From an uncultured Collinsella sp. (GTDB taxonomy: Bacteria > Actinomycetota > Coriobacteriia > Coriobacteriales > Coriobacteriaceae): DNA of 41,451 bases. How positions within the stretch are numbered: the stretch's first letter is position 1; every line of letters begins with the position of its first letter. A model generated the notes under the pieces. It was not told the DNA's origin. It searched no databases and was given only the letters and a program-made list of their open reading frames with translations. Both the position numbers and the translations under genes were made by a program. This document shows positions 1 to 8,985 of this stretch, piece by piece. The stretch spans positions 1-41,451 of the forward strand of contig CABVAO010000015.1 of assembly GCA_902496335.1 (NCBI GenBank), given 5' to 3'.

Positions 1-268
1 GGACTTGCAGCGACGGACCTCGGGACGCTCTTACACCACGTCTGCGCGCGCCACCTTTTTGTGAGGGTGGAAAAGGCCGATTTGAGCTCAAATGAGTCGT
101 TCTTGGCGGTCTGATGCGACAAGGATGCGCAGTCAGGAATGAGAAAAGGGCGTTATTGGGTCTAAAACGGCTTCAAAACGATACGTTTGCACGTAAGGAC
201 CCGGCCAAAAAATACAAATCTGAACTAACTGTCCACCATCCTCCGTCAACCTCTCATTCCAAACCAAA

Positions 269-366
269 TCAGCCAACGTACGTCATAGCAATCTCCGGTA
301 GGTCGCAGGGCGGCGGTCGAGCTTTTCTCTCGGGAAACTTCGCGAAGCCCAGTTCCCGAGGGAAAG
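269..366 (+). repeat. Leader-plus-hairpin repeat, upstream copy
   Basis: Bases 269-305 match 7191-7227 at 36 of 37 positions (they begin TCAGCCAACGTACGTCATAG). After this leader comes a stem, CTCGGGAA (329-336) with TTCCCGAG (353-360), containing an inner CTTCGCGAAG palindrome. The downstream copy has the same layout but quite different stem sequence. The two copies are in the same orientation and bracket the GH31 gene. Confidence 0.8.
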
Positions 367-501
367 GTATGGTCTGTGTAATACCAGATAAACAGTACAT
401 TTTTGCTAGATTGGTATTTGACTGAAGAACCAATTGGTATGGCTTATTAAGCCCACCTTGCCGCTGACGCTCATTTTACTGCCGCTGGTGGACTTCCGAA
501 C

Positions 502-530
502 TTGGTTGCGCAAGTGCTCCCATATATTGA
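502..530 (+). promoter_or_regulatory. Possible promoter of the GH31 gene
   Basis: TTGGTT at 502-507 is followed by TATATT at 523-528 (15-bp gap) or TATTGA at 525-530 (17-bp gap). The match to the sigma-70 consensus is only fair. About 165 nt of leader would precede the GTG start. Confidence 0.3.
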
Positions 531-692
531 TATGACCTAGTAGGTGGCTATCTGGTTACTACCAGTTGGCCCCTTGGTAACGGGTGGCCCCATTGTGCGG
601 AATGTACCGAACATCCCCGTTTGATACGTTTTCCCATGCTGCCGGGGGGGGGCGTCCTCGGCACCTCAGCATCTCGGAAGAAAGGAGACCAG

Positions 693-3600
693 GTGCGCAG
701 GAATTCCATTTTTACGAAACGGTGGGTGAAGGGAAGCGCGGTCCTCGTTGCCACTGCAGCGACGCTCGTGTTTGCCAATCCCCAGCAGGCGATTGCCACG
801 CCACTCAAGGGCGTCGACTCGGCGACCGTGTCCCAGTCTGCCTCGAATGTCGTCGACATCGATTTCGCTGACGGCATCAAGGGCCGTATTACGTTCCTCG
901 AGGACGGTATTTTCCGTTATAACGTCGACCCCAAGGGTGAGTTTTCCGAGTACGCCACGCCGCGCAGTAAGTCCCACACGGCTAAGATCCAGGCTCAGCC
1001 CGATACCTCGGACACCTACAGCAAGCCGAGTGCGACGGTTGCCGACAAGGGCGACACTATCGAGATCACCGGCGGAAAGGCGACCGTGATCCTGGACAAG
1101 GCGACTGGCAAGATGAGTATCAAGTCAGGCGACCGTGTCGTGGTTTCCGAGTCCGCGTCCCTCGACCTTGATAAGAAGGGTACCGTCCAGACGCTCGCCA
1201 AGGAGAAGTCCGAGAACTTCTTTGGCGGCGGCACCCAGAACGGACGCTTCCTGCACACCAACCAGACCATCGCCATCTCCAACACGAACAACTGGACCGA
1301 TGGCGGCGTTGCCTCGCCCAACCCGTTTTATTGGACGAGTGACGGCTACGGCGTGCTCCGAAACACGTTTGCAGAGGGTTCCTACGACTTCGGTTCCACG
1401 GACTCATCGACGGTCACGACTTTGCACAGCGAGAATGAGTTTGATGCCTACTACTTCGTGGCGACCAACGAGGGAGCTTCGAACGTGGCAACTGAGATGC
1501 TGCAGGACTACTACAAGGTGACCGGTAACCCGGTACTGCTGCCCGAGTACGGGTTCTACCTTGGTCATCTTAATGCCTATAACCGTGATGGCTGGTCAAC
1601 GACCTCGGGTCAAAAGAAGTGGGAGACCAAGGGCAGCAAGTCCTCGAGCGAGAAGGGCGACGTTAAGTACGAGTCTGGCATGTCGACGGGCTACAAGCTC
1701 GACGGCACACTTGCGGCCGAGACGCTCAACGGTGAGGGCCCTACGGTTGATACCGAGAACATGAAAGCGACCGATTTCGACCGCCAGTTCTCTGCTCGGC
1801 AGGTTATCGATGACTACGAGGACAGCGACATGCCGCTCGGCTGGTTCCTGCCGAACGACGGCTACGGCGCCGGCTATGGCCAGAACGGTTACTACAAGAC
1901 CGGCGGCGTCAACTCCGACGGAGCGAGCTCGGCCGACCGTCTTAACGCTGTGCGTGCCAACGTCGACAACCTTAAGAAGTTCACCGAGTATGCCAACTCA
2001 AAGGGTGTGAGCACGGGCTTGTGGACCCAGTCCAACCTTGAGCCCGACAGCAACCCTGAGACCCCGTGGCATCTGCTTCGCGACTTCGACGCCGAGGTCA
2101 AGACGGGAGGCATCACTACCCTTAAGACCGACGTTGCCTGGGTTGGATCTGGCTACTCCTTTGGTCTTAATGGCATCAAGACAGCTTATGACACGGTGAC
2201 GACCGGCGCTAACAAGCGCCCCAACATCATCACGCTCGATGGTTGGGCCGGCACGCAGCGCTTTGGTGGCATTTGGACCGGCGACCAGTATGGCGGTAAC
2301 TGGGAGTACATTCGCTTCCATATCCCCACGTATATCGGTCAGAGTCTTTCGGGCAACCCCAACATCGGCTCCGACATGGACGGCATCTTTGGCGGTGACC
2401 CCATCATCTCTGCGCGTGACTACCAGTGGAAGACGTTCACGCCCTCTATGCTCGACATGGACGGTTGGGGCACCTACCGTAAATCGCCCATGACGCACGG
2501 CGATCCCTACACAGGCATCTCGCGCTTCTATCTCAAGCTCAAGGCGCAGCTCATGCCCTATATCTACACGAGCGCGGCCTCGGCGGCCAACATCGACACG
2601 GGTAACGGCGATGCCGGCCTGCCCATGATCCGCGCCATGCTGCTTTCTGACAACTCCGAGTACGCCGCAAGCACTTCGACGCAGTACCAGTATATGTTCG
2701 GTGAGAACTTCCTAGTGGCACCGGTGTATCAGGATACCCAGGCAGATGAGAACGGCAACGACATTCGCAATGGGATCTACCTCCCCAACTACGGCACCGA
2801 CGAGAATCCCACCATCTGGATCGATTACTTCTCGGGTAAGCAGTATCGCGGCGGCCAGGTTCTCAACAACTACGAGGCTCCGCTTTGGAAGCTGCCGCTG
2901 TTTGTGAAGGCCAACGCTATCGTGCCGATGTACGCCGAGAACAACAACCCCGAGGCAGTGAGCGACACCAACACCAAGGGTACCGACCGCAGTCAGCGTA
3001 TCGTCGAGTTCTTCGCCACCGAGGGCGACGGCACCTTTACGCAGTACGAGGACGACGGCTCCTCCATCGAAAACAACACGACTGAGGACGATTCCTACGG
3101 CACGATCGACAATATCTCCTACGGTGAGCATGTGAGCACCGTCTACAGCTCCAAGGCCGCAGGCGGCACCGCGACCTTTACCGCCGAGGCCTCGCAGGGC
3201 GGCTACAACGGCTACGACTCCAACCGCACCACGACCTTCGTGGCCAATGTGTCCGCCAAGCCCACGAGCGTCGTCGCCAAGAACGGCGGATCCGCACTCA
3301 ACGTGGTTGAGGTCAACTCGCAGGAGACCTTTGACGCCGCGACCCCCGAGGCCGGCCAGGCGGTCTACTTCTACAGCAAGACCCCCAACCTCAACCACTA
3401 CGGCAGCGATGCGGACGGCACCGAGGCCGAGCAGGGCGAGAGCTTCAACAACACCAAGATCACCACGAACCCCAAGGTCTACGTCAAGTTCGCGAAGACC
3501 GATGTTGCTGCAGCGGCGCAGACGCTTGAGCTGGGCGGTTTCGTGAACGCCGATGCAACGCTCACAGCCGATCGCCTCAACGAGAACCTCTCCGCACCCA

Positions 3601-6600
3601 CGAACCTTGCTGCCCCCGAGGACGTCACGACCCCAACGAGCATCAAGCTCACCTGGGGAAAGGTCGATGGTGCTACCTCCTACGACCTTAAGGTCGACGG
3701 CACTGTGTTTGCCGTGGGTGATGCGGCCGAGTTCACGCACACCGACCTCGCCTACAATAGCAAGCACACCTACCAGATTCGTTCGCGCAACGCCGAGGGT
3801 TACTCCGCCTGGAGCGATGTGCTCGAGGCGAACTCCGCACTCGATCCGTGGCGGAACGTCCCCGACGCCGAGCAAATCACCTGGGAGGGCTCACTTTACG
3901 GCAGCCATAAGGCCGAGCTCGCCTTCGACCATGAGTTCCAGTCGGGCGACGGCGGTTTCCACTCCGGTGGCAACGATCTGGGCAAGGCGCTTACCGTTGA
4001 CTATGGACGCGCTTACAAGCTCGATAAGCTCGAGTACTATCCGCGCGATGACGCCGGCAACGGCACTGTGACCAAGATGCGTGTTGAGACGAGTCTCGAT
4101 GGCGTCCACTGGACGAGCCAGGAGGTCGATTGGGCACGTTCCGCTGATTGTAAGACGGTAGCGTTTGACGGCACCGTGGCCGCCCGTTACGTGCGCATGA
4201 CACCGCTCGCCTCGGTCGGCAATTTCTTCTCCGCGTCCGAGATTGCCATCTACAAGACCGACGGCACGGATGGCTTCGCCGTGGGCTCCAACCTCAACAA
4301 GGCCACGATCTCCGACGGAGACTACTCCAACATGAAGAACTACCTGGGCCTCGAGAATCGCGAGCCCGATACCCCGACGTTCGGTTCGCAGATCCGCGAC
4401 CACTTTGCTGACCTCAACAATAACGGCGTCTACGACGTCTACGATTACTCGTTCACCATGGCGGGGCTCGACGGCGGCACCAAGCAGAAGGGCAAGGTCG
4501 CTGGTACCCTTGCGGTGATTCCGAGCAAGACTGAGGTCGAGGCCGGCGATGAGATCACCGTCGATGTCTATGCGGCCGACGCCAAGAACGTCAACGCCCT
4601 GGGCGCGCTCGTCAACTTTAAGAGTGACCAGTTTGAGTTTGTGTCCGAGAGCATCTCACAGGATGGTTCGACCGCCGGCATGGAGAACCTGTCGCGCGAG
4701 AAGATCCAGTTTGAGGACGGCACGCAGACCATCAACCTCGCTTTTGCCAACCGCGGAGATGGCAAGCTCTACAACGGCACCGGCGCGGTGGCGAGCTTCA
4801 AGCTCAAGGCCAAGACCGCCGGCAAGGTTGAACTGCCCTCGACATCTTGGCTCATTGGCCCGGCGTGCGACGCACTTGAGTTTGCGAGCGATGGCACGGT
4901 GACGATGCCGGACGTTCCGCAGCCCACGGTCGCCGAGTACGGCCGCGACGCCTTCGACATCACGATGACCAACGACGAGCTCACTACCGATGACGGCACC
5001 AACGTCGAGAAGCTTATTCAGCAGAAGAGCTATAACGCGCTGTTCGATAATAACGAGGGCGACAACGGCTTTGAGTTCCTGTGGGACTGGAGCGGCAACT
5101 GGGACAGTGAGGGCAAGCTTCCGAGTTACGTGAAGCTTCCCACCACGATGACATTTGCCTTTAAGACGCCATCGAAGCTCGATGCCGTCGAGGTTGTCAA
5201 CCGCAACGGCGGTAACGGCACCGTGCAGAAGATCAAGGCCGTCGTGACGTTCGAGGATGGCTCGACCCAGGAGTTCGCGGGCGGGGAGTACGATTCCTTC
5301 CAGGCTCGCTACGCCTTTGGTCTCTCTGCCGAGAACAAGGGCAAGAAGGCGACCAAGGTCGAGATCACGCCGCTTGAGGCATCGGGTGACCAGATGCTCA
5401 CGCTGCGCGAGATCAACTTCAACTACACGCAGGGTGTCGAGGCCATCGAGGGCGTCGAGCTGGGCAAGAACCAGACCGAGTTCTTTGAAGGTGATGTTAC
5501 GCTCGTCGACGCCAAGGCCACGCCTGAGAGCGCCGGCTACCCCTACGTGACGGTCGAGAGTTCCGACCCCTCTGTGGTGAGCGTCTCCGCTGTCCAGGCC
5601 GGCGATAGCGTGAACTACTACCTGCGTGCCAACAAGGCGGGCAAGGCAACGATCACGGTGGCATCGGTACTCGATCCCTCCAAGACCGCATCCTATGAGG
5701 CCGAGGTCAAGGCTGGTGTCGACACCTCTGCACTCATGGCAGCGCTTTCCAAGGCCGCGGGCTACAGCGAGTCCGTCTACACCAAGGATTCTTATGCAGC
5801 CCTCACCGCTGCGGTCGAGGCGGCTCAGAAGCTCCTCGACGGCGGCCAGGGCAGCTATAACAAGAAGGATGTCGCAGACGCCACGGCCAAGATCGAGAAG
5901 GCAATCGACGGCCTCAAGATGCGCCCCGTCGATGAGAAGAGCCTCATCAACACGCCCGAGAACCGCGAGAACGTCAAGGTGACCGGCTTCTCGAGCGAGG
6001 CCGACTACGAGGGCAGCAACGCCGTCAACGCTCTTGACGGCGACGAACAGACGCTCTGGCACAGCGACTATGCCTATAATGCCGGTATGCCCCAGCACCT
6101 GACCGTCGACCTGGGCCGCGACTACGATCTCACCGACGTCACGTTCCTGCCGCGCCAGGACGGCGGCACGAACGGCGATATCTTTGAGGCCGAGGTGCTG
6201 GTCTCCGATACCGCCGACGGTTATGAGATGGGCACCGCCACGTCGATGGGTACGTTTACCTTCGACAACGACGGCCGCGTGCTCACCGACCGTGGCGACT
6301 GGAAGCAGATGAGTTTTGGTGTCGCGCGCGGTCGCTACGTGACCGTCAAGGTGCTCCACGCCGGCGGTGGCAGCGTTGACGCCTACTGCAGCATGGCGGA
6401 GCTCAAGTTCTACGGTACGGCCGTTCCCGATCCGGTGGCGAAGGACGACCTCACTGCCGCGATTGAAAAGGTTGATGCCGAGGTTGCAGCCGGCGACCTT
6501 AAGGCCAGCGACTACACCGAGGCTTCCTGGACCGTGTTCCAGAACGCCTTGGCGAGCGCCCGCGCCATCTTGAGCGACGAGAACGCCACGCAGGACGAGG

Positions 6601-7124
6601 TCGACCAGGCACTCAAGGCACTCGAGAGTGCTCGCAACGCGCTCGAGAAGACCCCGGTGACCCCGGTCGAGAACCCGACCAAGAAACAGCTCAAGGCCCT
6701 GGTCAAGCAGGCGAAGGAGACTGACACCAAGGGAAAGACGGCCGAGTCCGTCAAGGCCCTGACGGACGCCATTACCTACGCCGAGGATGTCTTGGGTGAT
6801 GAGAATGCTTCCGACACCCAGCTCCAGGCGGCCTATGACCAGCTCAAGCTGGCCATCGAGGGCCTCAAGGATGCCGACTCCGGCAACCAGGGCGGCTCGG
6901 GCAACACCGGAGGTTCGGGCAACCAGGGTTCCGGCAACGGCTCGAACGGTGGCGGCCAGACGAGCAAGCCCGCAGGCGACAAGGCCCAGGGCGGCAAGAA
7001 GAACGGTTCGGCGATCCCCAACACTGGCGACCAAACGGTGACGACTGTCGCGACCGTCGGTGGCCTTGGAGCCATCATCGCCGCGATCGGTGCCTTCTTC
7101 CACCGTCGCAATAAGGCTGAGTAG
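693..7124 (+). CDS. Cell-wall-anchored GH31 glycoside hydrolase, multidomain
   Basis: Secreted, wall-attached glycosidase of 2143 residues. The GTG at 693 is chosen because AAAGGAG (681-687) precedes it and it opens directly into a signal peptide (basic MRRNSIFTKRW, hydrophobic core, cleavage near AIA-TP). The GH31 barrel holds LKTDVAWVGSGYSFGLNG, with Asp480 the likely nucleophile, and IWTGDQYGG, with Asp531 the likely acid/base. These motifs resemble, from memory, the GH31 alpha-N-acetylgalactosaminidases acting on mucin-type glycans; substrate is not proven. Downstream modules: FN3 (~967-1047), discoidin/CBM32 (~1065-1187), single dockerin-like loop (~1230-1262), cohesin-like (~1268-1405), a second discoidin-like module (~1410-1580), Big2 (~1583-1675), FIVAR (~1676-1745), CBM32 (~1751-1905), two FIVARs (~1915-2060), a Gly/Ser/Asn linker, then sorting signal IPNTGD (2108-2113), a membrane segment and HRRNKAE tail. 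No frame break was seen. Confidence 0.93.
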   Translation: MRRNSIFTKRWVKGSAVLVATAATLVFANPQQAIATPLKGVDSATVSQSASNVVDIDFADGIKGRITFLEDGIFRYNVDPKGEFSEYATPRSKSHTAKIQAQPDTSDTYSKPSATVADKGDTIEITGGKATVILDKATGKMSIKSGDRVVVSESASLDLDKKGTVQTLAKEKSENFFGGGTQNGRFLHTNQTIAISNTNNWTDGGVASPNPFYWTSDGYGVLRNTFAEGSYDFGSTDSSTVTTLHSENEFDAYYFVATNEGASNVATEMLQDYYKVTGNPVLLPEYGFYLGHLNAYNRDGWSTTSGQKKWETKGSKSSSEKGDVKYESGMSTGYKLDGTLAAETLNGEGPTVDTENMKATDFDRQFSARQVIDDYEDSDMPLGWFLPNDGYGAGYGQNGYYKTGGVNSDGASSADRLNAVRANVDNLKKFTEYANSKGVSTGLWTQSNLEPDSNPETPWHLLRDFDAEVKTGGITTLKTDVAWVGSGYSFGLNGIKTAYDTVTTGANKRPNIITLDGWAGTQRFGGIWTGDQYGGNWEYIRFHIPTYIGQSLSGNPNIGSDMDGIFGGDPIISARDYQWKTFTPSMLDMDGWGTYRKSPMTHGDPYTGISRFYLKLKAQLMPYIYTSAASAANIDTGNGDAGLPMIRAMLLSDNSEYAASTSTQYQYMFGENFLVAPVYQDTQADENGNDIRNGIYLPNYGTDENPTIWIDYFSGKQYRGGQVLNNYEAPLWKLPLFVKANAIVPMYAENNNPEAVSDTNTKGTDRSQRIVEFFATEGDGTFTQYEDDGSSIENNTTEDDSYGTIDNISYGEHVSTVYSSKAAGGTATFTAEASQGGYNGYDSNRTTTFVANVSAKPTSVVAKNGGSALNVVEVNSQETFDAATPEAGQAVYFYSKTPNLNHYGSDADGTEAEQGESFNNTKITTNPKVYVKFAKTDVAAAAQTLELGGFVNADATLTADRLNENLSAPTNLAAPEDVTTPTSIKLTWGKVDGATSYDLKVDGTVFAVGDAAEFTHTDLAYNSKHTYQIRSRNAEGYSAWSDVLEANSALDPWRNVPDAEQITWEGSLYGSHKAELAFDHEFQSGDGGFHSGGNDLGKALTVDYGRAYKLDKLEYYPRDDAGNGTVTKMRVETSLDGVHWTSQEVDWARSADCKTVAFDGTVAARYVRMTPLASVGNFFSASEIAIYKTDGTDGFAVGSNLNKATISDGDYSNMKNYLGLENREPDTPTFGSQIRDHFADLNNNGVYDVYDYSFTMAGLDGGTKQKGKVAGTLAVIPSKTEVEAGDEITVDVYAADAKNVNALGALVNFKSDQFEFVSESISQDGSTAGMENLSREKIQFEDGTQTINLAFANRGDGKLYNGTGAVASFKLKAKTAGKVELPSTSWLIGPACDALEFASDGTVTMPDVPQPTVAEYGRDAFDITMTNDELTTDDGTNVEKLIQQKSYNALFDNNEGDNGFEFLWDWSGNWDSEGKLPSYVKLPTTMTFAFKTPSKLDAVEVVNRNGGNGTVQKIKAVVTFEDGSTQEFAGGEYDSFQARYAFGLSAENKGKKATKVEITPLEASGDQMLTLREINFNYTQGVEAIEGVELGKNQTEFFEGDVTLVDAKATPESAGYPYVTVESSDPSVVSVSAVQAGDSVNYYLRANKAGKATITVASVLDPSKTASYEAEVKAGVDTSALMAALSKAAGYSESVYTKDSYAALTAAVEAAQKLLDGGQGSYNKKDVADATAKIEKAIDGLKMRPVDEKSLINTPENRENVKVTGFSSEADYEGSNAVNALDGDEQTLWHSDYAYNAGMPQHLTVDLGRDYDLTDVTFLPRQDGGTNGDIFEAEVLVSDTADGYEMGTATSMGTFTFDNDGRVLTDRGDWKQMSFGVARGRYVTVKVLHAGGGSVDAYCSMAELKFYGTAVPDPVAKDDLTAAIEKVDAEVAAGDLKASDYTEASWTVFQNALASARAILSDENATQDEVDQALKALESARNALEKTPVTPVENPTKKQLKALVKQAKETDTKGKTAESVKALTDAITYAEDVLGDENASDTQLQAAYDQLKLAIEGLKDADSGNQGGSGNTGGSGNQGSGNGSNGGGQTSKPAGDKAQGGKKNGSAIPNTGDQTVTTVATVGGLGAIIAAIGAFFHRRNKAE

Positions 7125-7147
7125 TCCCAGCGATAACTAAGCAAACG

Positions 7148-7187
7148 TGCCCGCCGCTCCACCAAGGACGGCGGGCATTGCTTTTTT
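7148..7187 (+). terminator. Rho-independent terminator of the GH31 gene
   Basis: Perfect 9-bp stem TGCCCGCCG/CGGCGGGCA with a 12-nt loop, followed by TTTTTT at 182-187 of the 7 kb block (7182-7187). Confidence 0.85.
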
Positions 7188-7190
7188 ATT

Positions 7191-7320
7191 TCAGCCAACG
7201 TACGTCATAGCAATCCCCGGTAGGTCGAGGGTGCTCTGCGGCGGCCCGGTGTTTTCATCTGAACGACTTTGCGCAGCAACCGGAGTGAAGATGAAAACAC
7301 CGGGCCGCCGCAGAGCACCC
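7191..7320 (+). repeat. Leader-plus-hairpin repeat, downstream copy
   Basis: The 37-nt leader (7191-7227) repeats 269-305 with one mismatch. It is followed by a perfect 32-bp inverted repeat, 7229-7260 with 7289-7320, around a 28-nt loop. The arms share no clear sequence with the upstream copy, so the leader is conserved while the stem is not. It lies between the GH31 terminator and purE. A TATACT hexamer at 7345-7350 and an ACTACT-CTC-AGTAGT palindrome (7348-7362) follow and could belong to the purE promoter. Confidence 0.85.
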
Positions 7321-7413
7321 ACAGACCGCAGGGACGGGAGCAGCTATACTACTCTCAGTAGTTAAGGGGCGCGGATTCGCCGCGTCACCGCTCTCAACAG
7401 GAGGTCTTTGTTT

Positions 7414-7878
7414 ATGGCAGATCAAAAGCCGGTTGTCGGGATCATCATGGGTTCCAAGTCCGATCTGGGCGTTATGGAAGGCTGCACCGCCGAGCTCGAG
7501 GCGCTTGGTGTGCCCTATGAGCTTGTCATTGCGAGCGCACACCGCACGCCGGCGAAGGTCCACGAGTGGGCCTCGACTGCCGCCGATCGCGGTATCAAAG
7601 TGATTATCGCCGCCGCCGGCAAGGCCGCTCACTTGGGTGGTGTCGTGGCTGCCTTTACGCCGCTACCGGTTATCGGTGTGCCTATGAAGACGAGTGACCT
7701 GGGCGGTATGGATTCGCTGCTGTCGATGGTGCAGATGCCTTCGGGTGTGCCCGTGGCCTGCGTTGCCATCAACGGCGCCAAGAACGCCGCCATCTATGCC
7801 ACGCAGATCTTGGGCGCATGCGACCCCGAGTACCGCAAGGTTATCGAGAAGATGAAGCAGGAGATGGCCGACGCCTAG
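7414..7878 (+). CDS. purE: 5-(carboxyamino)imidazole ribonucleotide mutase PurE
   Basis: Class I PurE, which in the two-step bacterial route moves the carboxylate of N5-CAIR to carbon 4 to give CAIR in de novo purine synthesis (cytoplasm, octameric in the family). The 154-residue length is normal for a stand-alone enzyme. Visible hallmarks are the phosphate-binding GSKSDL loop near the N-terminus, SAHRTP with the family's catalytic His, and the glycine-rich AAAGKAAHLGGVVA stretch. The ATG at 7414 is preferred over the in-frame TTG at 7408 because AGGAGG (7399-7404) is 9 nt ahead. No purK follows; the next gene is a sortase, so its partner must lie elsewhere, while purF, purM and purN are 3 kb downstream. 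Confidence 0.95.
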   Translation: MADQKPVVGIIMGSKSDLGVMEGCTAELEALGVPYELVIASAHRTPAKVHEWASTAADRGIKVIIAAAGKAAHLGGVVAAFTPLPVIGVPMKTSDLGGMDSLLSMVQMPSGVPVACVAINGAKNAAIYATQILGACDPEYRKVIEKMKQEMADA

Positions 7879-7913
7879 GCGTTCCGCCGTTTCACCGCAG
7901 TATAAGGAGAGCC

Positions 7914-8918
7914 ATGTCCGACTATCAGGGAAAACGATTCAAGGCTTCTCAGATTCCCGATCCGTCGAAGCCGGGTGCTGCCCGTGCGGCACAGCAGGGT
8001 CGGACATCCTCTCCTCAGCAGCCGCGCGCGCCGCGTCCCGTAACGCCGATGTCCCATCATCGCCAGGATACGCCGGCTGCATATCGCCCTTCGTCGTATG
8101 ATACGGCCAAGAAAGAATCGCGTTCTACGAAACAGTCGGGCGCCGCTCCGTCGAGCTATACCGAGCCGCCGCGCAAAAAGCGCCGCTCCGTTATCCCCAT
8201 CTTGCTCATCATTATTGGCATCGGCCTAATCGTTGCCGCTGCAGCCATCTTTATCAATGCGCAGATCGGTTACAAGCAGGCGAGCGAGTCGTACCAAAAG
8301 ATCGAAAAACAATATGTGAGCGACAAGGACGCCAGTGGCGTGCCAATTATCGACTTTAATGCGCTTGCCCAGACAAATCCCGAGGTTGTGGGTTGGATTT
8401 ACGCGCCCGGCACCAACATCAACTACCCCGTGGTGCAGACCAACAACAACTCCAAATACCTCAACACGCTGTTTAACGGTACATCTAACGCGTCCGGTGC
8501 CATTTTCTTAGATAGTGATGACACCGCGCCGGGAATGGTCGACCAGCAGACCACGATTTACGGCCACCATATGAACGACGGATCGATGTTCAATGTGATT
8601 TCGGACACCACCGACCAGGCGACGTTCGACAGCATTGAGTTTGTGTATTACATCACACGGGATGCTACGTATAAGCTGCGACCACTGGCGACCAAAGTTG
8701 TCGAGGACACGTATGCCAAGGCGCGCACGCCCAATTTTGAGGGCGACGACGGGCTCAAGAACTACCTGTCCGAGATGCTTGACGGTGCCTCTGCCGTGGC
8801 GAGCGATGCCACCGATCGTGCCGCTTCGGCAACCAAGGTCGTAACGCTTGTGACCTGTCGTTCGTTATCGCTGAGCAACACGCGTGCTGTCATGGTGCTC
8901 ACGCCGGTCGAGGAATAA
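7914..8918 (+). CDS. Class B-type sortase
   Basis: Membrane-bound transpeptidase of 334 residues expected to cut a C-terminal sorting signal and attach the protein to the wall. The ATG at 7914 follows AAGGAGAG. About 85 residues of basic, Pro/Ser/Gln-rich cytoplasmic tail precede one membrane segment (IPILLIIIGIGLIVAAAAIF), so topology is N-in, C-out. The catalytic domain shows the VGWIYAPGTNINYPVVQ region typical of class B, IYGHHM (His218 or His219), TLVTC (Cys315) and Arg324, giving the His-Cys-Arg set. It starts 35 nt after purE. Its closeness to the IPNTG-bearing GH31 protein suggests, without proving, an enzyme-substrate pair; class B enzymes usually favour NPQTN-type signals, so a general-purpose sortase elsewhere is the alternative. 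Confidence 0.9.
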   Translation: MSDYQGKRFKASQIPDPSKPGAARAAQQGRTSSPQQPRAPRPVTPMSHHRQDTPAAYRPSSYDTAKKESRSTKQSGAAPSSYTEPPRKKRRSVIPILLIIIGIGLIVAAAAIFINAQIGYKQASESYQKIEKQYVSDKDASGVPIIDFNALAQTNPEVVGWIYAPGTNINYPVVQTNNNSKYLNTLFNGTSNASGAIFLDSDDTAPGMVDQQTTIYGHHMNDGSMFNVISDTTDQATFDSIEFVYYITRDATYKLRPLATKVVEDTYAKARTPNFEGDDGLKNYLSEMLDGASAVASDATDRAASATKVVTLVTCRSLSLSNTRAVMVLTPVEE

Positions 8919-8985
8919 GTTGTTCGAGAGTAGCTAAAAAAGCCCCGTTCCAAATTGGCTACTCGACGACGGTAAGGGAGAAATG

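Larger units (their letters stand above)
1..692. other. Leader region without a convincing gene
   Basis: No open frame here looks like a real protein. A small hairpin (CCACC, then GGGTGG) near 51-70 could be the end of an upstream transcript. A leader-plus-hairpin repeat lies at 269-366. Between 410 and 440 there are two ATTGGTAT copies and an ATTGGT/ACCAAT inverted pair, and near 555-580 an imperfect GTTAC.ACCA / TTGGTAAC pair; either could be an operator for the glycosidase gene, but that is only inference. The stretch is more AT-rich than the genes that follow. Confidence 0.5.

Noticed and set aside
114..425. 103-codon open frame on the plus strand in the leader region
   Set aside because: It runs through the 37-nt repeat and the hairpin, has no ribosome site and its product matches nothing recognisable.
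4656..7103. 815-codon minus-strand frame opposite the GH31 gene
   Set aside because: It is antisense to well-defined Big2, FIVAR and CBM32 modules; its Val/Leu/Arg/Gly-rich product is the usual shadow of GC-rich coding DNA.
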